Source: an uncultured Lachnospiraceae bacterium (GTDB lineage Bacteria; Bacillota; Clostridia; Lachnospirales; Lachnospiraceae). From it: a DNA stretch of 6,790 nt. The first letter of the stretch is position 1. Each line of letters begins with the position of its first letter. The stretch is taken from positions 1 to 6,790 of the forward strand of contig CAJJNI010000134.1 of the NCBI GenBank assembly GCA_905193085.1, in the 5' to 3' direction. Made by a program: the position numbers and the translations under genes. Positions 1-6,048 of the stretch are shown one piece after another. Under the pieces are notes generated by a model, which did no database searches, was not told where the DNA came from, and saw only the letters and a program-made list of their open reading frames with translations.

Positions 1-453
1 GGCATCTTTCTGTCCAAAATACGCCTTATCAGGCTGAACAATATTAAATAATTTACATACGACTGTACATACACCTCTGAAATGAATCGGGCGTGATTTA
101 CCGCAAAGACCTTCTGTAACACCTGTTGTATCTACAAATGAAGAAAATGTATCTGAATACATCTCTTCTGGTTCCGGATGAAATACAAGATTTGCTCCTG
201 TATCTTCGCATGAAGAAATATCCTTATCAAAATCACGCGGATAGCTCTCATAATCTTCATTTGGGCCAAACTGCATAGGATTAACAAAAACGCTGACAAC
301 AACTTTGTCATTTTCTTTTGCAGCACGCTCTATAAGACTTTTATGCCCTTCGTGCAAATATCCCATAGTAGGAACCAAACCTACACTTAAGCCCTGTTTT
401 CTCCAAAATGAAACTATATCTCTTGTCTGTTCAATTGTACTAGCTACCTTCAT
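1..453 (-). CDS. panC: Pantothenate synthetase PanC (3' end beyond window)
   Basis: The 151 codons visible encode the N-terminal half of pantoate--beta-alanine ligase, which joins pantoate and beta-alanine with ATP through a pantoyl-adenylate in the cytoplasm. Seen in the translation: PTMGYLHEGH (residues 28-37, the HIGH-like nucleotide-binding motif), VSVFVNPMQFG (53-63), GLCGKSRPIHFRG (115-127) and PDKAYFGQKDA at the window edge (141-151). These are the family signatures in the right order. Full-length family members run to about 280 residues, so roughly half is missing to the left. I chose the ATG at 451-453 because AGGGAAGG (463-470) lies 9 nt upstream. An in-frame ATG at 460-462 directly abuts that site and would leave no spacer. 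The gene follows panB by about 60 nt with no visible terminator, so the two are probably co-transcribed. Identification is very secure; the start is likely. Confidence 0.96.
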   Translation of the reverse strand, partial: MKVASTIEQTRDIVSFWRKQGLSVGLVPTMGYLHEGHKSLIERAAKENDKVVVSVFVNPMQFGPNEDYESYPRDFDKDISSCEDTGANLVFHPEPEEMYSDTFSSFVDTTGVTEGLCGKSRPIHFRGVCTVVCKLFNIVQPDKAYFGQKDA

Positions 454-462
454 CTTATTCAT

Positions 463-470
463 CCTTCCCT
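463..470 (-). promoter_or_regulatory. panC ribosome binding site
   Basis: On the minus strand this reads AGGGAAGG. It is 9 nt from the ATG at 453 but 0 nt from the other in-frame ATG at 462, so it favours the downstream start, giving a protein beginning MKVAST rather than MNKMKVAST. Confidence 0.6.
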
Positions 471-513
471 GTCTTGTATAAATCCTGTACTTTACCTGTA
501 TTATATAATGCCA

Positions 514-1344
514 TTATTTTTTTAATTCAGCAATTACCGCCTCGTCCATTTTGTATGCATGTTCATCATCTGGAAAAGAAGCCTGTTTAACTTCATCTAT
601 ATAAGAAGCTACTGCCTGTTTTATTATATCACCACACTGTGCAAATTTCTTAACAAATTTTGGATTAAAATCACCACTCATGCCAAGCATATCTGTATAT
701 ACCAAAACCTGTCCGTCACAACCTGCACCTGCACCAATTCCTATTGTAGGAATTGATACCTGGCTTGTAAGGTATGCAGCAAGCTTTGCAGGAACACACT
801 CTATTACAACTGCACATGCGCCTGCTTCTTCAACAGCTTTAATATCTGCAAGAAGCCTTTTCGCATCATCTATATTCTTACCCTGAACTTTCATTCCGCC
901 AAAAGCATTGACTGACTGTGGTGTTAATCCGATATGACCAACAACAGGAATAGAAGCATTAACAATAGCTTTAATATGCTCCTTAAAATTAACTCCGCCT
1001 TCTAATTTAACCGCATCTGCTCTTCCCTCTTTCATTATACGACCTGCATTACATACAGCATCATAAATAGAAGTCTGATATGACATAAAAGGCATGTCAG
1101 TTACTACAAATGCATTTTTAACACCTCTTGAAACCGCTGCTGAATGATGAATCATATCATCAACAGTAACAGAAATAGTATCTTCATACCCAAGCACAAC
1201 ATTGCCAAGCGAATCACCTACAAGAATAGTATCTATTCCCGCTTCATCAAACATTTTCGCTGTCGTATAATCGTAGGCTGTTATCATGCTTATTTTATTG
1301 CCCTGTTTCTTTGCTTCTTTTAATGTTATGACTGTGTTTTTCAC
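514..1344 (-). CDS. panB: 3-methyl-2-oxobutanoate hydroxymethyltransferase PanB
   Basis: Ketopantoate hydroxymethyltransferase transfers a one-carbon unit from methylene-tetrahydrofolate to alpha-ketoisovalerate, the first committed step to pantothenate. Motifs in the translation (GTG start, 276 aa, normal for the family): MITAYDY (20-26), ILVGDSLGNVVLGY (40-53), VVTDMPFMSYQ (80-90), DAVKLEGG (110-117), VGHIGLTPQS (135-144), VVIECVP (179-185) and IPTIGIGAGAGCDGQVLV. Asp44, Asp83 and Glu115 fit the Mg-binding acidic residues, and Glu180-182 region (VIEC) fits the general base known from E. coli PanB (Glu181). The frame opens further to a TTG at 1350, but AGGAGG at 1353-1358 is only 2 nt from that TTG and 8 nt from the GTG at 1342-1344. 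The GTG also gives the usual KNTVITLKEAKK beginning. PanC, which uses the product after reduction, lies just downstream. An extended -10 promoter lies upstream. Confidence 0.97.
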   Translation of the reverse strand: MKNTVITLKEAKKQGNKISMITAYDYTTAKMFDEAGIDTILVGDSLGNVVLGYEDTISVTVDDMIHHSAAVSRGVKNAFVVTDMPFMSYQTSIYDAVCNAGRIMKEGRADAVKLEGGVNFKEHIKAIVNASIPVVGHIGLTPQSVNAFGGMKVQGKNIDDAKRLLADIKAVEEAGACAVVIECVPAKLAAYLTSQVSIPTIGIGAGAGCDGQVLVYTDMLGMSGDFNPKFVKKFAQCGDIIKQAVASYIDEVKQASFPDDEHAYKMDEAVIAELKK

Positions 1345-1352
1345 AATCAAGG

Positions 1353-1358
1353 CCTCCT
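1353..1358 (-). promoter_or_regulatory. panB ribosome binding site
   Basis: This is a perfect AGGAGG on the minus strand. Its spacing is 8 nt to the GTG at 1344 and 2 nt to the TTG at 1350, so it decides the start in favour of GTG. Confidence 0.75.
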
Positions 1359-1402
1359 AACTTGAATCATAAATTATATCTCAAATCATAAATAGCAGTA
1401 AC

Positions 1403-1431
1403 AATATAGCACATTTAAACTATATTTTCAA
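1403..1431 (-). promoter_or_regulatory. Sigma-A-type promoter for panB-panC
   Basis: On the minus strand a -35 box TTGAAA (1426-1431) is followed by a 17-nt spacer and a -10 box TATATT (1403-1408). TGC precedes the -10, giving an extended -10 (TGn). Transcription should begin near 1396, leaving a leader of about 50 nt before the panB GTG. The boxes match the vegetative consensus at 5/6 each. I see no attenuator or riboswitch in so short a leader. Confidence 0.65.
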
Positions 1432-1454
1432 GTGCATAAAAGTAAATACACTTT

Positions 1455-1483
1455 TTAACAAATCAAACTGTTAATTTTATGAT
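1455..1483 (+). promoter_or_regulatory. Sigma-A-type promoter for the DUF378 gene
   Basis: TTAACA (1455-1460), a 17-nt spacer and TATGAT (1478-1483) form a good vegetative promoter reading rightward. The expected start is near 1490, with a leader of about 94 nt. Its -35 box lies only 23 bp from the panB -35 box, so the two promoters are back-to-back divergent. A second TATAAT at 1523-1528 has no acceptable -35 box. Confidence 0.5.
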
Positions 1484-1570
1484 TTTTAATTATAAGAAAA
1501 ATTTTTCATATTAAAAAATGAATATAATTATCAAAAAATGACATTCTATATTATGAAACCACTAATATTC
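1484..1570 (+). other. AT-rich untranslated leader of the DUF378 gene
   Basis: This stretch is mostly A and T. It holds a short palindrome GAAAAATTTTTC (1496-1507) and two copies of AAAAAATGA (1513-1521 and 1533-1541) spaced exactly 20 bp apart. No ORF or convincing RNA fold is visible, and base composition alone could produce these repeats. Confidence 0.35.
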
Positions 1571-1583
1571 AGGAGGAAAATCT

Positions 1584-1805
1584 ATGGACACCAGAGGATT
1601 AGATTACACAGTCCTTGTAATTGCAATTATAGGTGCAATAAACTGGGGACTAATTGGATTTTTCGGATTTGATTTAATAGCCTTTTTGTTTGGAAATATG
1701 ACATGGTTTGCCAGAATTATATATGCCATAGTAGGTATTGCAGGATTATACCTCATAAGCTATTTTGGCAGAATTTCATCTATGGGAGACCCTACAACAG
1801 ATTAG
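1584..1805 (+). CDS. DUF378 (YuzA-like) small membrane protein
   Basis: A 73-residue protein with two hydrophobic segments (about residues 8-28 and 42-60) joined by a short hydrophobic loop, and a polar C-terminal tail. The stretch GAINWGLIGFFGFDLIAFLFG (17-37) and the IIYAIVGIAGLYLI stretch (45-58) are typical of the DUF378 family, which includes B. subtilis YuzA. Family function is unknown; a location in the cytoplasmic membrane is inferred from the hydrophobic segments. The start is well supported by AGGAGG at 1571-1576, 7 nt from the ATG. It is a one-gene unit: its own promoter lies upstream (1455-1483) and a strong hairpin follows the stop. It is the only gene on the plus strand here, divergent from panB and convergent with the P-loop gene, so its presence says nothing direct about either pathway. 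Confidence 0.88.
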   Translation: MDTRGLDYTVLVIAIIGAINWGLIGFFGFDLIAFLFGNMTWFARIIYAIVGIAGLYLISYFGRISSMGDPTTD

Positions 1806-1824
1806 CTTTAAAATCCGTATATTA

Positions 1825-1866
1825 AATTAACAGCAAATATATAAATCTATATATTTGCTGTTAATT
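1825..1866. terminator. Bidirectional hairpin terminator
   Basis: A perfect 19-bp inverted repeat (1825-1843 and 1848-1866) encloses a 4-nt loop. The core is CAGCAAATATATA pairing with TATATATTTGCTG. The outer six pairs (AATTAA/TTAATT) put a T-rich tail on the 3' side on either strand. It lies between convergent genes: 20 nt after the DUF378 stop (1805) and 16 nt after the stop of the P-loop gene (1882). It therefore should end both transcripts. The stem is AT-rich, which is normal in a low-GC host. Confidence 0.8.
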
Positions 1867-1881
1867 ATATGTATCACTATA

Positions 1882-2301
1882 CTATAATGAAATACTTACA
1901 AACTGTCGTATACTCTCCGGCAAATCAGCTTCAGCCTTTGAAATACTTATAATAAAGTCAATTCTGAATTTAACACTCATTTTAACAATTTTTTCAATTG
2001 TCTTAGCTATATCTTCATCATTCAATTTGGAAATATTCAAAAAGTGGTCTAAATACATCTGCTCTAAATCATTATCCTGAGAAATTATACCACACAGAAA
2101 TCCGAAAAACTCATCTGCATTAGATATTGGATAATCATGCATATTTATCAGTCTTACCTTGTTGTTAAGCTCATGCATATGCTGCATGCTGTCATCAAGA
2201 AATACAATATTTCCATTTGCCTCTTTTACTTCTGAATTTACTTTATTAAGCAAATGTTTTGTTTTTCCTTTACCTTTTGTTCCCGCAATTAATATAACCA
2301 T
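1882..2301 (-). CDS. Small P-loop protein of unknown function
   Basis: A 139-residue soluble protein that opens with a beta-strand and a clear Walker A motif, GTKGKGKT (residues 7-14), matching GxxxxGKT. A hydrophobic strand ending in acids, IVFLDDS (32-38), and another, DFIISIS (115-121), are candidate positions for Walker B or sensor strands. No full Walker B acid pair is obvious. The size is about half that of a normal RecA-type or kinase domain, so it is either a minimal NTPase or only binds nucleotide. I have an unverified recollection of similar clostridial proteins carrying vague names such as PilT-like; nothing here supports a pilus role. The start is supported by AGGAGG (2310-2315), 8 nt away. 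It is the last gene of the min-rodA-mgsA-carboxypeptidase cluster, 35 nt after the carboxypeptidase stop and just before the terminator. Confidence 0.8.
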   Translation of the reverse strand: MVILIAGTKGKGKTKHLLNKVNSEVKEANGNIVFLDDSMQHMHELNNKVRLINMHDYPISNADEFFGFLCGIISQDNDLEQMYLDHFLNISKLNDEDIAKTIEKIVKMSVKFRIDFIISISKAEADLPESIRQFVSISL

Positions 2302-2336
2302 ATCATCTGCCTCCTGTCTTTATTTTTATGTTATTT

Positions 2337-3320
2337 TCAGTTTGACGCCTCAAGTGTCAACAGTTGCGACATCTGTGAATAAAGTGCGGCTTTATCGTCT
2401 GCTTTCATTACAACGGAAATAAATTTCTTTCCCTGACTGTTGTGTGACAGTAATATAAGACATGAGCCAGCAGCCTTGGTTGTTCCCGTCTTACCTCCAA
2501 TAACAGTAATTCCTTCCGGTATTTCTTTATCACCTGTAAAATATAGGTTTGTTGACTGCCATTTAACAGTGCGTGTAGTATTTGACGCCTTTGTATATTC
2601 ACCTGTGTATTCTTTTTGCGAAATAAGTTCGATAAATTTATCATATTTCATCACTTCATTGAATATAAGATATAAATCATAGGCAGTTGTATAATGATTA
2701 TCATCAGACAAACCATGAGGATTTACAAAATTGCTTCCTGTAGCCCCAAGTCTCTTAGCCGTATCATTCATCATTGTAACAAAATTATCTACACTGCCAC
2801 CGATATACTCTGCTATCATGTTAGCGGCATCATTTCCCGAATATATAAGCAGTCCATGAAGTACCACATCTATTGGTATCTGGTCGCCTTCTGCAAAACC
2901 ACATTCCTGAGCACCGGGCTCATTTATATTAACAACCGAACTTGCTGTAAGTGTCTCTGTATAATCACCTTTATAATTTTCAAAAAATACTAAAGCTGTT
3001 AATATTTTAGTAATACTTGCAGGATACATTTTGTCGAACATTTTATTTGCGTATATTACTTTATTATCATCTAAAGAAAATAATGCCGCAGTAGATGATA
3101 AAGGCTCCATTCCCTCCGTAATTACATCTCCTGAGGCAACACACAAATCATCTGCAAAACCTTTTATATTACTGTTAGCCGATGTATTAAAAAATTCATT
3201 ATCCAATTCTACTGTTGGATATTTACATATAAGACTGCTTTTTCCACAGCCACACAATGATATACACAAAATGACTGTAAGAACACTTAATATAATTCTA
3301 TTTCTACTTATACATTTCAC
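2337..3320 (-). CDS. D-alanyl-D-alanine carboxypeptidase (peptidase S11), lipoprotein type
   Basis: A penicillin-binding serine peptidase that removes the terminal D-Ala of peptidoglycan stem peptides outside the membrane. All three active-site motifs are present: SITK (102-105, nucleophile Ser102), SGN (161-163) and KTGT (277-280). The flanking signatures MYPASITKILTAL and NPHGLSDDNHYTTAYDL are also present. The N-terminus has basic residues, a hydrophobic stretch (9-22) and LCGC, a plausible lipobox with Cys25 as the lipidated residue. At 327 aa it lacks the C-terminal beta-domain and amphipathic anchor of classic PBP5/DacA enzymes (about 380-440 aa), consistent with anchoring by lipid. The start is GTG (3318-3320): an in-frame TAG lies 9 nt upstream, and AGGAG (3333-3337) is 12 nt away, which is rather long. 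The start lies inside the last codons of mgsA (17-nt overlap), suggesting translational coupling. The dacA/dacB/dacF symbol cannot be assigned from sequence alone. Confidence 0.93.
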   Translation of the reverse strand: MKCISRNRIILSVLTVILCISLCGCGKSSLICKYPTVELDNEFFNTSANSNIKGFADDLCVASGDVITEGMEPLSSTAALFSLDDNKVIYANKMFDKMYPASITKILTALVFFENYKGDYTETLTASSVVNINEPGAQECGFAEGDQIPIDVVLHGLLIYSGNDAANMIAEYIGGSVDNFVTMMNDTAKRLGATGSNFVNPHGLSDDNHYTTAYDLYLIFNEVMKYDKFIELISQKEYTGEYTKASNTTRTVKWQSTNLYFTGDKEIPEGITVIGGKTGTTKAAGSCLILLSHNSQGKKFISVVMKADDKAALYSQMSQLLTLEASN

Positions 3321-3699
3321 GCCACTCTAAATCTCCTCTGTCTAATGATTTAATAAGCAACTCTGCAGTAGCAACATTCGTTGCCAACGGTATATTATGA
3401 ATATCACAAAGCCGTACAATATTATTTACATCAGGTTCGTGAACTTTAGCATTCAAAGGATCTCTCAAAAAAATAACCAAATCAATCTGATTATGCTCTA
3501 TCTGTGCTCCCAGCTGCTGTTCACCGCCAAGATGACCTGCAAGATATTTATGAATACTTAAATTAGTTACTTCTTCTATAAGACGACCTGTAGTACCTGT
3601 AGCATACAAGTCATTTTTGCATAAAATCCCTCTGTATGCAATACAGAAATTCTGCATAAGTTTTTTCTTTGCATCATGCGCAATCAAGCCAATATTCAT
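3304..3699 (-). CDS. mgsA: Methylglyoxal synthase MgsA
   Basis: Converts dihydroxyacetone phosphate to methylglyoxal and phosphate, a bypass of lower glycolysis that relieves sugar-phosphate stress. The 131-aa protein has the family motifs in order: IAHDAKK (6-12), LYATGTTGRLI (31-41, phosphate binding), LGGEQQLGAQI (57-67), VIFLRDPLNAKVHEPDV (75-91) and IPLATNVATAELL (103-115). With the constant offset of 11 to E. coli MgsA, His8, Asp80, His87 and Asp90 match His19, Asp91, His98 and Asp101. The residue matching catalytic Asp71 is Glu60 (codon GAA). B. subtilis MgsA, as I remember it, also has Asp there. Length and remaining motifs look intact, so the gene is probably functional. The start is ATG at 3697-3699 inside the rodA stop (ATGA overlap) with GGAGG 10 nt upstream. 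Its 3' end overlaps the carboxypeptidase gene by 17 nt. Confidence 0.95.
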   Translation of the reverse strand: MNIGLIAHDAKKKLMQNFCIAYRGILCKNDLYATGTTGRLIEEVTNLSIHKYLAGHLGGEQQLGAQIEHNQIDLVIFLRDPLNAKVHEPDVNNIVRLCDIHNIPLATNVATAELLIKSLDRGDLEWREMYK

Positions 3700-4829
3700 A
3701 GCAATTCATCCTCCCAACTTGTATAATATCTGGTTCTTTGCAGACCCACATTTAACACTAAACCAATTCCTAAATATAAACTTACCAAAGATGTAAGACC
3801 ATAGCTCATAAAAGGAAGTGGCAGTCCCGTATTTGGCAGCATCTGCGTTGTTACACCCATATTAAAGAAACTTTGAAACCCTATAAGACCCGCCATTCCG
3901 CAACAGATAATTACCCCGGATAAATCCTGTGCGTCCTTTCCTATCCATATACACTGCATTACTATTATAACAAGCATTCCAATAACAAAACAGCAACCAA
4001 TAAAGCCGGTCTCCTCTCCTACTATTGCAAAAATAAAATCTGTCTGTGGTTCAGAAATAAAATTAGCATTTTTTACAGAACTGATATCATCATTGTTAAG
4101 TCCTTTTCCTGTTAACTGACCGCTTCCGATAGCTATTACAGAATTTATCTGCTGATAAGCTTCTGAATCCTGATATTTATCCGGCTGAATCCATGACATT
4201 ATTCTTTTATACTGATAGCCTTTCAAAATAGACTGGTCAGGCTGCATTATAAGCACAAGGAAAATTGCAACTACAGGAATAGACACCGCCAAAATTCCAA
4301 TTATATATTTGTAGCTCAAACCACTTATAAAAACCATACAGCAAAACAACATTACAATAGTAATACTTGTCGATAAATCTGGCTGTTTTAAAACAAGCAC
4401 TACGGGGATTGCAAACAGCACGATACTTTTTAACAGTGTTATCGGGCTATTAAAATCTTCTCTGTGTTTATGAAAGAAATAAGCAAAAAACAATATAAGA
4501 AATATTTTTGTAAACTCTGAAGGCTGAAACTGTATACCTGCTATTTTAATCCATCTTTTGGCACCGTGAGAACTTTCCCCCAAAAATCTGACAAGTAAAA
4601 GCAACACTATATTAAATGCATATATAACCCATGCAAATTTTAAAATAAACTTATAATCAATCAATGATGTAATTGCCATTATAATAAGTCCAAGTATTAA
4701 TCCTATAATCTGCTTGTCCTGAACAGATTCCTTTGCACTTCCTATTACTATTATACCAAAAATAGTCAATACAAGCACAGAAACGACAAGATTGAATCTA
4801 TAATCCCTTAAACGATAATGCTTTAGCAT
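3696..4829 (-). CDS. rodA: RodA-type SEDS peptidoglycan glycosyltransferase
   Basis: A polytopic membrane protein (377 aa, about ten hydrophobic segments) of the SEDS family (RodA/FtsW/SpoVE), which polymerises lipid II into glycan strands together with a class B PBP. Visible signatures: GAKRWIKIAGIQFQPSEFTK (89-108), LKQPDLSTSITI (147-158), FISEPQTDFIFAIVGEETGF (257-276, with Asp264 at the position of the proposed catalytic Asp) and the C-terminal block NMGVTTQMLPNTGLPLPFMSYG (323-344). The length is close to other RodA proteins. RodA is preferred over FtsW because of the company of minCDE and the absence of mur/fts genes nearby, but sequence alone does not fully separate the two. The start ATG has GGAGG 6 nt upstream. 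The gene lies 38 nt after minE and its stop overlaps the mgsA start by 4 nt. Confidence 0.92.
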   Translation of the reverse strand: MLKHYRLRDYRFNLVVSVLVLTIFGIIVIGSAKESVQDKQIIGLILGLIIMAITSLIDYKFILKFAWVIYAFNIVLLLLVRFLGESSHGAKRWIKIAGIQFQPSEFTKIFLILFFAYFFHKHREDFNSPITLLKSIVLFAIPVVLVLKQPDLSTSITIVMLFCCMVFISGLSYKYIIGILAVSIPVVAIFLVLIMQPDQSILKGYQYKRIMSWIQPDKYQDSEAYQQINSVIAIGSGQLTGKGLNNDDISSVKNANFISEPQTDFIFAIVGEETGFIGCCFVIGMLVIIVMQCIWIGKDAQDLSGVIICCGMAGLIGFQSFFNMGVTTQMLPNTGLPLPFMSYGLTSLVSLYLGIGLVLNVGLQRTRYYTSWEDELL

Positions 4830-4867
4830 ATACTGCCTCCATATACAAACCTGTAAATTTCTATGTA

Positions 4868-5167
4868 TTATTTATCTTTATTATCTGATGGTGGTGTACC
4901 ATTTCTCATCTCTTTTATAGGAATATTTGCAAATAGTGCCGGAACAGTTCCGTTACTTCCATCGGACTCTGTCTGTGTAATCTGAATGTCAAGTCCTTCC
5001 GCATCTATCTCCATATATTTAGAAATAACCTTAATAATATCGTTTTTAATATTTTCCATCACATCTGATGTACAGTTTGCCCTGTCTGATATAAGAACAA
5101 GTTTTAACCTGTCTTTTGCCATTGCACCAGAATCATTTTTTCTTTTAAAAAAATCCATGAAACCCAT
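4868..5167 (-). CDS. minE: Cell division topological specificity factor MinE
   Basis: MinE stimulates MinD ATP hydrolysis and drives MinCD off the membrane, giving oscillation and a free midcell. The 99-aa protein shows an amphipathic N-terminal membrane-binding segment (MGFMDFFKRK, 1-10), then the anti-MinCD/MinD-contact region around AMAKDRLKLVLISDRAN (15-31), and the topological specificity domain through KNDIIKVISKYMEID and GLDIQITQ (41-65). The tail after residue 66 is variable and hydrophilic. ATG at 5165-5167 has GGAGGG 7 nt upstream, and that site overlaps the minD stop region (12-nt gap), so translation is probably coupled. Gram-positive rods such as B. subtilis use DivIVA/MinJ instead of MinE. 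Having minE here fits clostridial lineages with a complete oscillating-type Min set; whether it oscillates in this host is inference. Confidence 0.94.
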   Translation of the reverse strand: MGFMDFFKRKNDSGAMAKDRLKLVLISDRANCTSDVMENIKNDIIKVISKYMEIDAEGLDIQITQTESDGSNGTVPALFANIPIKEMRNGTPPSDNKDK

Positions 5168-5179
5168 GTCTAAACCCTC

Positions 5180-5968
5180 CTAGTTTTTTCTGAAAAAGCC
5201 TGCCAGTTTTGATAATACCCCAGTTTTTGAAAAATCTTCAAATTCAACTTCTTCTCCCAAAATTCTATGACAAATATTCATATATGCCTTTCCTGCCATT
5301 GTATTAGTACCAACAAGAGGTTCACCCTGATTAGTTGATATAACAATCTTCTCATCATCAGGGACAATACCTATAAGCTTGATTGCAAGAAGTTCAACAA
5401 CATCTTCCACTGCCATCATATCCCCTCTTTTAACCATATCAGCACGAAGGCGGTTTACTATAAGTTCCTGTCTTGTAACATTACTGGCATTTAAAAGACC
5501 TATAATTCTGTCTGCATCTCTTAATGCTGACATTTCAGGTGTTGTTACTACTATAGCTCTGTCAGCGCCTGCTATTGCATTTTTAAATCCCTGTTCTATT
5601 CCTGCTGGACAGTCAAGAATTATGTAATCAAATTCTTCTCTTAATTTACTGATTAAATCAAGCATCTGTTCTTCTGATACTGCACTTTTATCTCTTGTCT
5701 GTGCAGATGGAAGTAAAAACAGATTCGGATATCTTTTATCTTTAATAAGTGCCTGTTTAATACGGCAATTTCCTTCTACAACATCTACAAGATTATATAC
5801 TATTCGGTTTTCAAGTCCCATAACAACATCAAGATTACGAAGACCTATATCTGTATCTATTAAAACTACTTTCTTATCTAATTTTGCCAATCCTGTACCT
5901 ACATTAGCTGAAGTTGTTGTCTTACCAACTCCGCCTTTACCTGATGTTACTACAATAACTTCACTCAT
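5180..5968 (-). CDS. minD: Septum site-determining ATPase MinD
   Basis: A membrane-associated ATPase of the ParA/MinD family that recruits MinC to the membrane and is released by MinE. The 262-aa protein has the deviant Walker A motif GKGGVGKT (10-17, signature Lys11 and Lys16), the switch/Walker A' strand VVLIDTDIGLRNLD (34-47), Walker B-like YIILDCPAG (115-123) and VTTPEMSALRDADR (141-154). It ends with an amphipathic membrane-targeting helix, VLSKLAGFFRKN (251-262). Length and motifs are entirely typical. The start ATG (5966-5968) has GGGAGG 11 nt upstream, slightly long but the only good option. The gap to minC is unusually large for this operon (247 nt) and holds a structured element. 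A weak TTGCAT/TAAAAT pair within the AT-rich part of that gap may or may not add an internal promoter. Confidence 0.97.
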   Translation of the reverse strand: MSEVIVVTSGKGGVGKTTTSANVGTGLAKLDKKVVLIDTDIGLRNLDVVMGLENRIVYNLVDVVEGNCRIKQALIKDKRYPNLFLLPSAQTRDKSAVSEEQMLDLISKLREEFDYIILDCPAGIEQGFKNAIAGADRAIVVTTPEMSALRDADRIIGLLNASNVTRQELIVNRLRADMVKRGDMMAVEDVVELLAIKLIGIVPDDEKIVISTNQGEPLVGTNTMAGKAYMNICHRILGEEVEFEDFSKTGVLSKLAGFFRKN

Positions 5969-6048
5969 AAATTTAATATCCTCCCAAATTTTTATGAATC
6001 AATATTTGTTAATTACTATTTTACAGCATTTTATAAATTATGCAAGTA

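Noticed and set aside
132..326. 64-residue minus-strand ORF
   Set aside because: It lies wholly inside panC in another frame; the panC frame carries all the family motifs.
505..517. ATAATG/CATTAT inverted repeat just after panB, considered as a terminator
   Set aside because: It is six AT pairs with a 1-nt loop and no GC core. It cannot be a stable hairpin, and panC follows at once.
559..886. Two plus-strand ORFs antisense to panB
   Set aside because: They are shadows of panB and have no recognisable domain or start signal.
1523..1528. Perfect TATAAT upstream of the DUF378 gene
   Set aside because: The sequence 17 nt upstream (AATTTT) is not a usable -35 box, and the region is almost all A and T. 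The TTAACA/TATGAT pair is better.
2159..3330. Several plus-strand ORFs of 80-99 codons opposite the P-loop and carboxypeptidase genes
   Set aside because: They are antisense shadows of motif-bearing genes, with no ribosome binding site of note and low-complexity, cysteine/isoleucine-rich translations.
6018..6045. Possible minD promoter, TTGCAT-16-TAAAAT on the minus strand
   Set aside because: The -35 box matches consensus at only 3 of 6 positions and the surrounding DNA is about 15% GC, so chance hits are expected. Kept only as a remark.
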